Below, piece by piece: positions 38,660 to 50,724 of a stretch of 64,000 nt of DNA. The stretch is from assembly GCF_963678635.1 (NCBI RefSeq), contig NC_087065.1:10811579-10875578 (forward strand). The letters run 5' to 3'. The position numbers and the translations under genes were made by a program. Position 1 is the stretch's first letter, and every line of letters starts with the position of its first letter. Origin of the DNA: Symsagittifera roscoffensis (Eukaryota > Xenacoelomorpha > Acoela > Convolutidae). Below the pieces are notes generated by a model. It had not been told where the DNA came from and did not search any database. It was given only the letters and a program-made list of their open reading frames with translations.

Positions 38660-39205
38660 TTAATGTATAAAGAAATTAGCTTACAGCAAATGAAAGTAAA
38701 AGTAAAGTTCTCCAATTCAAGCCAAAAATAAACTATAAAATCAATTTGAACAATAAAGCATTAGAACTAACAAAAAAAATGAAATATCTAGAGGTTAAAT
38801 TAGACAAAACTCTCAAATACAAACAATATAATAATCACTTGATAAATCGATTGTCATCACACACAGGCAAAATTACTCACCAAAAACTGTTTTTGAGTCA
38901 GACATCTTTTTTAAAATGATGTAATGCTTACATTCAACCAGTGTTACAAAATGAAGTGCTATTATATGTTCTGGCAAATAAAATTGATTTTACAAGTGTT
39001 GAAATTTTGCAGAACAAAGTTTTTTTTAACCTACCAAAAACGGACAATCTACTAATAGTGAAAAACAAATGCAAAATATTTACTTGTAGAAAAATTCACA
39101 TATATGAACTAATGAAAACGTTAGCAAAATTATTGAGAAAACAACACACTATAGGCAGCGTTTGCGACTGTATACACAGGATGAGCATGAGCCTTGCTTG
39201 TTAGG
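38660..39205 (+). pseudogene. Decayed non-LTR retrotransposon, RT C-terminal part
   Basis: Plus-strand frames with interruptions encode INLNNKALELTKKMKYLEVK followed by LDKTLKYKQYNNHLINRL and, after a stop, AYIQPVLQNEVLLY. This pattern (L-N-N-x-x-L ... K-Y-L-x-V-x-L-D ... H-x-x-x-L-x-x-R-L ... Y-x-x-P-V-L-x-x-x) is that of the thumb/connection region after the RT domain in jockey/I-type LINEs. At least one in-frame stop (about 38918) and divergence mark it as dead. Residual frame 38941-39204. Confidence 0.5.
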
Positions 39206-39911
39206 AACTATTAGGAACAGAGGGTCAAAGTCGAAGAGAAAAACTGATATCTATCAAAACAGCACAATTAGTTTCAGAATCAAAAAAATTTTAAGCTTTT
39301 TAATACAATTTGATAAATCAATTTAGTGGACATAAGGACATCAACGATCCAAAAAATTTTGGAAAAATGTTGCTTCAGTTTCGCGATCTTTATAAAAAGA
39401 TAACAAAGATTTTTTGGAATTGTTCTGGTAAGTGGTGAGTGTTTTCTTTGTCGCTTTCTGCAACCAACTCAGTAGATATACAAAAGTTTTTGCGGGCTTT
39501 TTAATTTTTTTGAATTTGGACAAGCATTTTTGCGTGATAAACTTTAGATTTTATGATTTATTGATTAACATAATTATCTTTGCTCTTGAGGCGTCACTCG
39601 ACAGGCTAAATGCCTTTGACTTTCTCTCAAGTGTAATTGTTTTGCATGTACTTGGAAACTAATTTATTATATGTATCTTCCCGCACTGAATTTTCATATG
39701 TAATAATCGATTGTACCGGGTTACCGACTTTAATCAATAAAATCTATTTAGATCAATTTTAATCAATTATTTCGAGTATTAGTCAATCATAATGGATTAT
39801 AATTCGATCTTTATATATTTTCTGAACATTTCAACACAGTACAGTATATTCAAAGCTTAACATTTGCTTTTGGCTCGTTACACATTTAGGTAAACATGTT
39901 ACAGGTAAACT
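39206..39911. other. Non-coding stretch
   Basis: A/T-rich, nothing recognised. Confidence 0.5.
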
Positions 39912-40035
39912 GGGGGGGGGGGGGGTAAATTGGGGGAGTGGTGTATTTTTGGGGTGGTGGAGAAACTAGGGGGGGGGATAATGTGTGTGTGGGGGGGGGG
40001 GGATAATGTGTGTGTGGGGGGGGGGGGGGGGTAAA
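39912..40035. repeat. G-rich low-complexity tract
   Basis: Successive runs of 9-17 G separated by short GT-rich spacers, including two near-identical units of GATAATGTGTGTGTG with long G-runs. Multiple G-runs of this length could form G-quadruplexes. Run lengths in the assembly may be inaccurate. Confidence 0.85.
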
Positions 40036-43000
40036 CATGGGGAAGAACAAACTGGGTGGATGAAGGGGCGAAGGGGAGAAATACCTGTACGTAGAAAATG
40101 AGTGGTAGACGGATTGAACAAAAGCTAAAAAAACTGTGTAAATTTAGAATTCGAGCAAGCCGTGGGTATAGCAGAAATTTTTGAAAGTTTTACGAATTAT
40201 TTTGCAAAAAACCTAGAGAACAAAATCCATTATGATCAATTTTAATGGTTTTTAAATGGATTCTTATCCATCAAATGGATTTTGTTGGAATGAGTTTTTA
40301 CAAAAAAAGTCAATTATAATGACAATATACTCGCTTTCATGGTCTTAAAATCCAAATCTACTAGATTACTATGACAGTATTTTAGACAACATTTTTATTC
40401 TATTATTAATCGATTATAATCGATTTTTATCCATGAAATTTTGGTACGGGTCCTTTATTGAAGAGAGTTTATAAAGTTTCGTGTGGTATTTGTCCAAATA
40501 ATGCTGGATTCCTCTTGGATTGCACGCAGACGAAGAGATAAATTTTCGGCTGTACGTGGAATTACACACATTTCTCTGAGACTGAGCACCAATCAACAGT
40601 AGGCATAGTCACTAGATGCGGGCAGACGTCAGCTAAAAGCACTCGTTATTGTTCCGTTCCGACCATTGAAAATGAGGGGGGGGGGACTTTGAATTTGGGT
40701 GCGTTTTAATTTTTTAGTGTCAAGAAAAACCAGTTTGAAATTTTTGTTTTTTGGTCTAATTTCGAACTAATTAGTAAGGTATTTAGTAATTCCAACAGCT
40801 AATTGCTTATTTAAGCTTAACTTAAGCCGTGGAGTTTTTTATTTCAATATAAGGGATAGTGGTTTTTCGTTTAGATTTTTTATCACAACATGCAGAAAAA
40901 AATGACGCCAATTTGAGAAAACATGTTTGCATTTTTTGAGAATGTGGTCGGAACATTCAGTGCCACTTGCACAGTAACCCGCTATCCTTGTTATGTTGTG
41001 ATCTCTTTTGCAAAGAGACATTTTATGGCAAAATAGGAAGAGCTCATGACAAATTACAAAATCGAACATCTTAGAATCGCTGGCTGAACCAAATTGCGAT
41101 AATTAGAACTACACTAGGGACCAAAAACGACTGATAACAACTAATATCTGTCGTCACCAGTGGAAACTTGTGGAAGATGTTTTAAAAATAAGTGTACGAG
41201 TTCGATGGATAATTGAAAATACAGAGGCTTCCATCAAAATCTGAACAATTCATGCGGAAATCAAACAGTTCTACACGCAAGACTTAACAACAATCAAACT
41301 TTTTCTAGTTTTTTTCTGATTCGAACTTCTGTGGCGAATATTTTGGAAATGCAGAAGAGTGCTGAAGATATATAGAAGAACATGCGCAATTTCTAGGCAA
41401 TAAAAAATAGCTTCAAGTATATCACCACCACGTTACAACAGCGAGGTTGAACTGCTGTAAAATATGAATGACGAAATTGGAAAATTGAACCATTGTCATA
41501 AAAATCTGTTTGTTGTTCTACTTGGATTAAAACTTCAGATAGGAAAAATCTGGTGTTTGGAAAACTGATACTTTTTTCTAGACAATCAATCTTTTAAATG
41601 GTGAACAGTTTGGCTTCGTAGTTTTTTTTACCGTGGTTTGCTTTGAAAAAAAACTTTTTGAGCCTGAAAGATGCTAAATTCCGAACAAGTTTCCGAAAAC
41701 TAAGAAAACAATTAAAAACATTTTTGTGGGATATTATATGGAAATACTAAATTTTTTTGAAACGGGCGCTATCCGGCGTCCAAGAAGAACTTCAAAATCT
41801 ACCATTACTTCTATCCCCTTTTATCAGAAAAAACCAAAACAATAATTTTGATTTATCTACTTTAGGCTGTTGAAACTATTTACAAAACATCAGCAGATTA
41901 TGTTTTACAAATTAGTTTCTTGAGTGTTGAGTCTGTATGCTAATTGATTTTTTTTCTAATTTTCAGGCCTCAGGCAAATTTTTTTTAGAAATTTTATGAA
42001 ATAATCCCGTTTTTTGGCCAGTTTCAAAGTCACAAATTTATCAAAATCACCCGTTTTACCTACACGATCAATACAAAAAACTTGAAATTTAGGTGTTTCC
42101 GCAAGTATTAAGAACTGTAAAAGCATTGATTGAAATTGCACAAAACTGATTAATCTCATCAATACTTGCTAATTGGTTAATAAGTTAAAATCAAATACAA
42201 TCAGCATTTGAATAATCATCAATAACTGTTTCGGGACAGTATTTGTTCAACTGAACAGCGAAACAGTTGCCAATAGAAAAAAAATAAAAGAACAAAACTC
42301 TTTTGACTCGTTAAACTTTTTCCCTGTTTTCAATAGCTTTACTTAGGTTCTTGCGGTAAAAAAAAATATGTACTGCTAGCAGAGCAACCGGCATTATGCA
42401 GTATGATTAATGCATGTATGGTATTTAACAATTAAATTAATGTTATCATTTGTAATTTTCTCTTGTGATTATTTATAGCGACTACTTTCTAAAATGAAAA
42501 ACTCAAAATTACCATCACGAGTAAATTGATCGGTAATGGTCTGTCACAAAAGTATACATTCGCTCAGCTAAAAACATAATTATTCTTGCTATCAAAGTGT
42601 CAATCAGCTGTTGTTGTGTTTAATTTTTACACAATTCTACCGGGCTTTAAATGGAGTTTAATCGAGTTTTTTTTAACCATAAATTTTTTTTGTAAATGAA
42701 ACAATAAATGAAATTTTTCTTGCAGACTCGGTTGCGTAAGAATGATTTGAGTCCACTTTTGCTTGAGTCTCTAATTGGCTACTCAGTGAAAATTCTGGAT
42801 GTATTGCCTAGCTGTGCGGCCTTATCGAATTGATCCTTCTTATTTTAAGACTGTATCCAAATAATCCGGCTGTTATCTAGGTTGTTAATTAACTGTACAC
42901 TTATTGGGACAATTTTGGGATTTTTTTGTCTGGGAGCAAAATGTCTTGGACAATTTTTGAATTTCGGACAGTTTTGGCCGGGACATAAATGTCTTGGATA

Positions 43001-44397
43001 CAATTGTCCAAGCACGGTTAGGATACAGATAAACTTCAACCAATCTGCCTTTCAGCTTTTACCTTAAAAGTTTGAAAGGACAATTTCTGAAAAAAAAGAG
43101 CAACTTTTCTTGAAGGAGTACAAATTTTTCGTTAATTTTTTGTTCAGAGAAAGCTTTAGAGAACAAGGATAGCCGGTTGCCGTGCAGGTATCGCAGAAAA
43201 TTGTGACAACCGCAAGAAAACATATTTTTTTTGCAAATTATTTTGTTTTTTTTCTTATTTCTTTGTTCTTTGTTTTTTCTAAGGATTTTCAAGACTAGCT
43301 AAAAAGCTTCAAATTTTTTTTCCTGGAGCTGAACTAACAGTTTACGTCTTATTCGCCTAATATAAGCCTGTTCGCTCACTTTATTTGCTCAAAACAAGAC
43401 TGAAAATCAAAAACTCGACACTTCTAAGTGTTGTTTGCAATATTAGCAATTAGGCGTCTGTATAAAAAAAAACATCTAAGGTTCTGAAGAACATCTGAAT
43501 GAACTTTTTTGTGCAGGCTTTCAGCAAGATGCTCTGGAGAAGGAATTGTTTTGCTGAAAAATACTTTGCTCATCGAAAAGAATGAATCAACGAGCGAAGT
43601 TCGACTCAACTAGTTTTTTATTTTAAGTGGACTCCAATTGATGGTCAAAAGATTAGGAATTGAAAAACTTGAAGTTTTAGACATAAATTGCATGAAATAT
43701 TCATCAGTAGGATTTACTTAATAAATAAGTTAAGGAGGGGTAAATCGAAATTCATGCCATCGTTCCTGAAAATATTTATCCCAAAAGGACGAACAAACGT
43801 GCTTGGCCTAGGATATCACCAAACATGCTTGGCCTAATGATGCACCAATTGTAAAGCTTTCGATGGAACATCAAAAATCGACCATGAGCTCTTGCACTGA
43901 TGATGGGTAAAATTTTAATTTGGGCGACAAAAACCGAACAGATTGAAAAAACTAATAAAATTTCGTTGATATTCTTTACTCTAACTAAAGTATTACAAAT
44001 TTTTAATATTCAATTACTAGTCGCAGATCCTACTGAAGACACGATGAATGGGAAAAAAGCTGATATTCTTTCAAATGCAATGAAACAGATTGCTGCTCAT
44101 GTTTGTTGACATCAGTCGAAAACACTCTGAAGCCAAGCAATTAGAATAAAATAACTGCCACTTATAGTTTTTGAAGTGTCTGAGTTTCTAGAAATTGACA
44201 AAACCTTGACACGGTTTTGTCATCTAAGCATAAAATTAACACACGCCGCAAAAACCAGAGCTTATGTGGATGTTGAGGAAATTTCAATAAAAAAATCAAA
44301 AATTGTCTGCCTTCTTGTTTGCGAAAGGTAAACCAATCATTGATCGTCAAAAAACACACCCAAAATTTTTATAGGGCGGCTTAACATCATTTGGACC
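40036..44397. other. Long non-coding stretch
   Basis: A/T-rich with no supported gene. Seen: ATTATAATCGATT-type palindromic runs (about 40405-40430), and two 45-bp pieces (about 40955-41005 minus, 43165-43210 plus) related to each other and to 58240-58290. Several frames of 60-75 codons have no coding character. Confidence 0.5.
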
Positions 44398-44447
44398 AAG
44401 TTAACATCCTCCTCCCCAAAGCCGTTTTGGGGGGAGGATGTTAACTT
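44398..44447. repeat. Perfect-looking hairpin with GTTAACATCCTC arms
   Basis: CAAGTTAACATCCTCCTCCC is followed after CAAAGCCGTTTTG by GGGGGAGGATGTTAACTTG. The arms of about 22 bp pair with a small loop. This is a foldback of unknown origin. Confidence 0.75.
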
Positions 44448-44959
44448 GATCCCATCATTTAAAGAGTCTCAGGATCATTGATTTTTTTCCCGTCCGCGAG
44501 TAAATTTCATGAAACTGAACAAACAAAGTGCGAGGATCAATTCTGATTGAAGAAAAGAAGAAGCTGCGTTTTTGACAAAGAAATCATTGATGTTGAAAAT
44601 TTTGTCTCAATATAATTCTAGTGATGTAATGAAGCGTTTTGAAAATATTTTCTATGCGGAAAACTTCAATATATTTCGAGTGATGTAATGAAACTTTTTG
44701 AAAAACTTTTCGTGGGAGTACTATTTCAAGGAACTGAAAGCTCTCAAACTATCTCATGCAGTTTCATCTGATCGTGTAAATCTACAGCTTATTGATGTTC
44801 GATCTGCAGAAAAACATTGTATGACATTTTATGCGTAAATGAATCTTGTAAACTGAAAATTCACACCCTTCTTTACATCATGAAGCAAAGAAACCAGAAG
44901 AAGTGGCACTATGATACAACAAAGCAGTAAAATAGTCACCATGGAATCAGAAAATCAAA
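44448..44959. other. Non-coding stretch
   Basis: A short internal duplication is visible (AGTGATGTAATGAA at about 44618 and 44679). No gene. Confidence 0.4.
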
Positions 44960-45495
44960 CAAGACTGCTCGTATCAGGGCGAAGCCCTGAATATTCCGAC
45001 TGCCTTTTAAGGTTTTTGGAGCAGTAATAACATAAAAAAATTAAATGTGATAAAATGAAATGAAACATTTTTTTTTTCTAAAATTTGAAATTTTCTTTGA
45101 AAATCATCCCCCCACACGCCATATAAAGTACAAGAGAATACATTTCGCTCCTTGTAACAAATCAATTATGGCAAATAAGCTTCTTTCAACCAATTTGGAA
45201 CGATTTCTAAGACGGATTAAATCTCCGCTTACTCGTTAATAGCGCGAATTATATCGCGCGTTAATTGTCACAAATTGGCCAAAATGGCAACCTTTACACC
45301 CCCATAACTTTACGAAAAATGATCACAGGTGAAATATCTTTTCAAATTTAAGCTCAAAACAACAAAAGGTTTTGAATGATATAAAAAATTCCGTCAAAAA
45401 TGGCTAGTTAAAAAGTCGAAATTTGTCTGAAGAAAAAAAACCCACCCCGAGCACAAATGTTCCGTTACTTTCGTATCGAAAGTCCGAACAAAAAC
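44960..45495 (-). repeat. Dispersed 0.5-kb repeat, copy 1 (inverted)
   Basis: Reverse complement resembles 57086-57600 over its whole length. One end carries the palindrome ACTTTCGTATCGAAAGT within GTTCCG ... GAAC, and the other end AAGACTGCTCGTATCAGGGC. Internally GGATTAAATCTCCGCTTA and the CACACGCCATATAAAGTAC segment are shared. Non-coding, so probably a non-autonomous transposon. Confidence 0.7.
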
Positions 45496-47765
45496 CCTGA
45501 GTGTTTGGCACTTTTTATTGAGTTCAACGGCAACCATCTTTTAATAATTGCTTAGTATGCACTTTCTACGGTTGACAAAATATGCTTTATTGAGGAGTTT
45601 GAGAGTAAGTTGGACAAAAAAACCACCATATTTTAAAAAAAAATTCAGTTTTGTTTTTGTTTCCAAAAAAAAGTTTCACTTAATTCTAAAGAAAAATTCC
45701 AAAATCAAAATGCATTGAAATTTTAAGTAGACAAATTTACAATGACATTTACAATTTATTTATTTAAATAATTAAACAGATCTAGTTTTTTGTAAACAAT
45801 TTGAGTTCAGAGAAAAAAACCGGATTTAACAATTTGTAATCTATGATAACGGGACAATTTAGAATCAGTTCTAATAAAACGTTGCGTTGTGTTTTTTTTT
45901 GACAGATGAATTGCATCTGAGTTTTTATCATCATATTGTGCTGTTCAAGTTAGTACCGCTATAAGACATGATACCTCAGAGTCTGTCTATTTGATAGATT
46001 TTAACGACTTGAGATGAATAACGGAACAATTGACGGGCTATTGTTTAATTTGAGTGTTCCGGGATTCCATGTTGATTCCAGTCATGTTCCTTGATCACAA
46101 TAAATAAATGCATTTTGGCCCGAAAGTCTGCAATACTTCTCGCTGTAGATGATATTAATAAAAATGCTAGCAATCCTACATGGAGTCTTGTTTTTTAGGT
46201 TGGTGAGCTTCTGCTTGGTTAGTCTCGAATAAAGTATTACTTAAAACAAAGAATTATCAGTTAAGAAATTTAAGGCAAATACAATAACAATTAGGAAATT
46301 TCAGGTCGTAGTATTGTTCTAATTAATATGCTTTTTCTAATGAAGAATCTTGATAATAAATAAGTTCTGCTGTGGACAAAAATACACATTTTACCTATCC
46401 GGTTGCAAAATTCAATTTAAAAAAATGTTGCGATGTTATTTCCAAATACGGATATTTTATAGCCCGAGCGGTATTAATTAAGCAAATACAAACCCATAAA
46501 ACAATACCGTCTACTTTTTTTGCGGCTGTACATTTTACTGGATTTGAATGCTATTTGGTTTAATTTTGACAACATATCATTTCAAGATTCTATAATTTTG
46601 ACTACATTTTAGATTATTTTCAATTTTATGAGATTTTGTCGGTCGCTGGACTGTTAGTCAATGATTGACTCAAAATTTACTTGCAGCGATTCAGCAATGT
46701 GATTTCCAGAATTGTCTTGAATCGAATTCTGTCTTAATTATGTTAACATATAATCAGATAATCAGATTATCTTCATTGTAAGCTTCAAAAACAGTCAAAA
46801 ATTTTTGTCAAAATATATAATTTTTTTGTGGTTGAATATCATATTCAATCGGTAATTTTTATGAAGTTTCTTTGCTCTCGTTGCACTGTCAAAAAAATTT
46901 ATGTTTTTTTTTGTCGTATATAAAGCTTGGGTACACTTCTTCTGAAAAAAATTCGAGCCAAAAGTACCAAATACCAAAAAAGTTTTTAAAAAAAATGAAC
47001 TTCTGCCACAAAACTATAAAAGTTCGAAGTTGAAAAGTTTTCGACCGAGCAAAAAAAATTTAATAAGCAAAAAGAAAATTTTTTCTTAACCTTAATACAT
47101 ATATCAATTTTGCTGTTTCTTTCGACGAAAATACTAATTTATGCATTCACAAAAAAGTTAACTCAAATCGATTGTTTGTGCTGACTTCTAGTTTGGTTTC
47201 AAGTTATCTGTTAGTGTTCAATCTGAGACGCAGGTCGCGCTCATCTCAAACGTAACTGATAAATTTCACTCACTTAATAATCAAGATCATAATTTGTTTC
47301 TTTTCATTATCATGATTGTTTTTTTTGCTCCCGGGTTGAGCTTACATTAAAAACTAGCGATAAAAAAGTAAAAAAAAATGATGTCCATTGCCTCAATTGC
47401 AAATTTTATTGATAAACTATTGCTAATTTGGCTTGTTTTTAGCGATGAAACAGCAATAAAAAAACCTATCACCTATCAAAATGAGCAAAAGTAGTTTTCT
47501 AACAGGGATTCGCTCCCCCAACCTTCATCTTTGTAAAAATGTCTGCTACCTCTACGCTATCAATCTTTAGGTATACTCAACTTGAAGGGCTTATCAAGTA
47601 AAATTCCCTGTTGAAAACTTCTAGAATGAGTTAAAATTTCTTAAGTTTTAGCGATGATTTTCTACGGAACCATTACTGAAAAAGCTCTGAAATATCGCAA
47701 ATTTAGCTATGTAAAAAAAACTGAATTATAGATGAATCAGCGCTGGAAAATAGAAATCACTGGGA
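45496..47765. other. Long non-coding stretch
   Basis: A/T-rich, no supported gene or RNA. A frame of 63 codons at 46372-46563 has no recognisable similarity and I do not call it. Confidence 0.5.
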
Positions 47766-48217
47766 GGTACAACTATGATAGAGCGGTCCCACGAAAAAAC
47801 AATTATGATAGACGGGTCCCGCATGCATTTCGCATGGTATAATTTTGACAACTAATTGGTGTATAAATTATTAAATTCAAAAATTTTGCGAAATATGTTG
47901 AGTCGGAAGTTTTTCAGATTCATAATTGTAATAAATTCATTGTTTATATCAAGAAATTTGCTCGCTTTTGTTTATTTTACTGTTCAACAAACCTAATTGG
48001 GTTATCTTTTTTGTCATCAAAACTCAAATCTGGCGTTTTTTTCGAACTTTTCTCTTTCAAATGGTGAGGGCGAAACTTTACGAAGTAACAAAACTTGAAA
48101 TTTGTTTGACTACGACATCTTTCTGAATCATAATTATTCAAAAATTTGGGACCTCTAGGTGTCTTATTTTCAAGGGACTTGGTTATTTTCAAGGGACCAC
48201 TCTATCATAGAAGTACC
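47766..48217. mobile_element. MITE, 452 bp, with 8-bp target duplication
   Basis: Ends GGTACAACTATGATAGAGCG and (reverse complement of the right end) GGTACTTCTATGATAGAGTG are 25-bp inverted repeats. Flanks are identical 8-mers CACTGGGA at 47758-47765 and 48218-48225. An additional internal AATTATGATAGACGGGTCCC repeats the terminal motif. No coding capacity. The 8-bp duplication suggests the hAT superfamily or a relative. Confidence 0.85.
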
Positions 48218-48821
48218 CACTGGGATATTACAAAAAAGCGATAATTAACGGTGGGACTTCAACCCTGGCTTTTATCAACGTTTAATCCATGTTTTTACGA
48301 TTTTTATTATGACAAAAATATATATGATTTCAATTATAATTTTCATATCTGTGTTGGTTGTTATCAGAATAGTGATCATTATTACTGCTGTTATTCGTTT
48401 ATCATAGTTTTTATCGATACTAATCCTACTAGATACTAAGTTTGAAGGTAATGGGCGCTACATTGAGGCATTTATTTGTCCGAACTGTGTTCCAGAAATA
48501 CCATTAAATGAAGTTATGGACATGATTTTTAACAATTCTCAGACGACAAAAATTTCAGCAAAAAAAGATCGGTTAAGGGATCTTAGTCAGCTTGGAAATT
48601 TTTTGGTTGACCTGATTGCTTGTTAATATCTTTGATTTTTTGATAAAAAAAACATCCCCTTGCAACAACTTCGCTCAGTATGAATGTTTATAACGAATGT
48701 TTATGAAAACGATTGACAATTGAAGAAGCGAATTGTATAAAATCAGTAAATTAAGAAAATGTTTACTTTAAAATAGTGTCTTTAAAGCGACTACACAACT
48801 TGTTATGTTCAAACTACGTCT

Positions 48822-49013
48822 TTGATTTTTCTAAAAATGTTGAGTACTGAGAAGTCAGAAGTGGCCACCTCTGTGTGTTCCCTATTCAGACTCAGTTGGG
48901 GGAGGGAGGTGCTGTGTTTGACCCCCCGACTGCTGTTGTTGTTTCCGTCGTCCCGCATCAGATTCCGAACATCTCTCGGTTTCACAATAGGTAGTGCAGT
49001 TAGTGTTTTGTAC
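48822..49013 (-). CDS. MICAL-type gene, exon following the FAD module (end uncertain)
   Basis: The acceptor TTTCTAG ends at 49014. In the phase left by the previous exon the frame reads YKTLTALPIVKPRDVRNLMR, matching the short segment Y-x-x-L-N ... P-x-x-V-R-x-L that follows D-P-A-T-R in MICALs. A polar Asn/Ser-rich linker follows. The donor is not clear, since the frame stays open to about 48790. The CH and LIM domains expected downstream in full-length MICALs were not found in 38-48.8 kb. Confidence 0.6.
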
Positions 49014-49379
49014 CTAGAAATGGAAGTGTATAACTTTATGGAAAATGATTTTCTCTAAAAAGGATTTTAAAATTATGATTCATTATTGTCACCTTGGACA
49101 ACGAGTATTTTGTACAATTACAGGTAATGATTTCAAATTAGCATGTTTTTAGGTAGCGAAGAACGTCTACCTCGGTTTTATTGTGTCGAAAGTTTAAATG
49201 GCACAACTTCGTTGGAGTTTTTTTGACGAGTAAAAACTCATTGGCAATCAAAAACTTTGATTTAGTTCTCAAAAAGGAAATTAATTTCCGCTGTTGACAA
49301 TTACCGCGAAAAAAAAACAACAATAATAATTGTAGAACTAATAATTTCTGAGCCACAAATTTTACAGATTAAAACTAGC

Positions 49380-50532
49380 CTCGTGGCAGGATCAATTGAG
49401 AAAGCGCCATCGAATGACCTGACGGCACTGGACTGCAGGTTCTTCAGGAATAAATAGAGCGACTCCTGAAGAGCTAAGGACAACAGCGGCTGCTGCGGAA
49501 TGGTCGAGTAAATTTTCAGAACCCAGGCGGCGTCGAACACACTCATAAACCCTTTGGCCAACCCGGACCCTGTTTTCCAAAAAGGGTGGATCAAACTGTC
49601 CCCCACCAGAAATATAAACAACTTATGGCCTCCAGATTCGAGAATTTTACCCGCGTGGTTGGCCGCAACATTTGGCGTGCAGTAAAATAAAGACACGTCT
49701 GGCTTGTGATGTTTATTTTTGGCCATTTTCAGTGGGTAGAATTGCCCATGAGTTGCGTAATTTGCAGAAGCGGTTGCGTAATCTGCTAGAGCATCAAAAT
49801 CGATATTTTCGACATTGGTCGATTTGAGTTTGTTGTCGGCATAATACTTCTTTAAAGCACCGCATTGTTTAAGAATAAAGGGATTTGCAGTCATTATGAA
49901 ATACAACTTATCTAAGTCGTAATGCATGACAGTTTGGTGAAAGAACCCTTTTTCAATAGCTTGCTTAACATCGTGAATATAACCATCATTCGACTTCGAG
50001 CTTCTAGAAGTTTCTATTGTTATCGTTTCAGGAACTTTTCTCGGCACATTTTTCGGTTTTATGAAATTGGCTGTAATTCCGAAGCCGGCTTGAAGAGATT
50101 TCTTGTCACATTGTTTTTCGCTGAAAAGACCGTTTGGTAAAGCAACATTTTGACCGCTGGCACATACCAAAACATGCACGGGAAACTGATTCAAATCAAA
50201 TTTTTCATTTAACGAACTTAAGTTGTTTTTGTTGAGTTTGAACCAGCATGAAAACTTGTTCGTAACTGATTCGTTAGGATAAAAAATGCCTCTGAATTCA
50301 ACGTTGGTTACTATGGTAATGCCCAAAAGAAGGGCTATTTTCAGCAGCACAATTTGGGTCGTAGCAATTGGGTAAACGTTTTCAACTGAGTTGGGGTTTC
50401 GGATAGCGGAGAATTTTCCCCCAAGGAAGTTAGCCCCAAGTGAAAGCATGTCTTCGATGACGAAGTTCCATAAATAGATGCAATTCGTTCGAGAGAAGTC
50501 GGATCGTTTTTCAACCAAGACAACACGAGCAC
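49380..50532 (-). CDS. MICAL-type flavoprotein monooxygenase, exon with most of the FAD module
   Basis: 1,153 bp. The acceptor TTTCCAG ends at 50533. Two bases complete the split codon and the exon ends in phase 2. It encodes ARVVLVEKRSDFSR, LWNFVIEDMLSLGA, the KYYADNKL / YATHGQFYP region and GDSLIHPFWKTGSGLAKGF with SVFDAAW, the second FAD-binding (GD) motif typical of MICALs. MICALs use NADPH and FAD to oxidise actin methionines and disassemble filaments, acting in the cytoplasm downstream of semaphorin/plexin. The exon ends at D-P-A-T-R with the donor reading AG|GCTAGT, so a GC-AG intron is proposed. Reading on without splicing adds an unlike hydrophobic tail. Confidence 0.88.
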
Positions 50533-50724
50533 CTGGAAACCAAGCTCAATTTGATCAGTCTTTAACCTTTAACTATTGTTTCTAGATTAATTTGAACAAT
50601 CCTTGCATCGAAACTGGGAAATTAAGATTGGTTAATATTTCAAATAATCGAAAAGTGCTTTGAAAAAGTTTGACTGCTAAAAAAATTCGGTAATTTATGC
50701 AATCTCAAATAAAATTTAACTTAC

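Noticed and set aside
43900-44109. Plus-strand 69-codon frame ending in MKQIAAHVC
   Set aside because: No recognisable family, no clear splice sites; could be a decayed transposon piece but not supportable.
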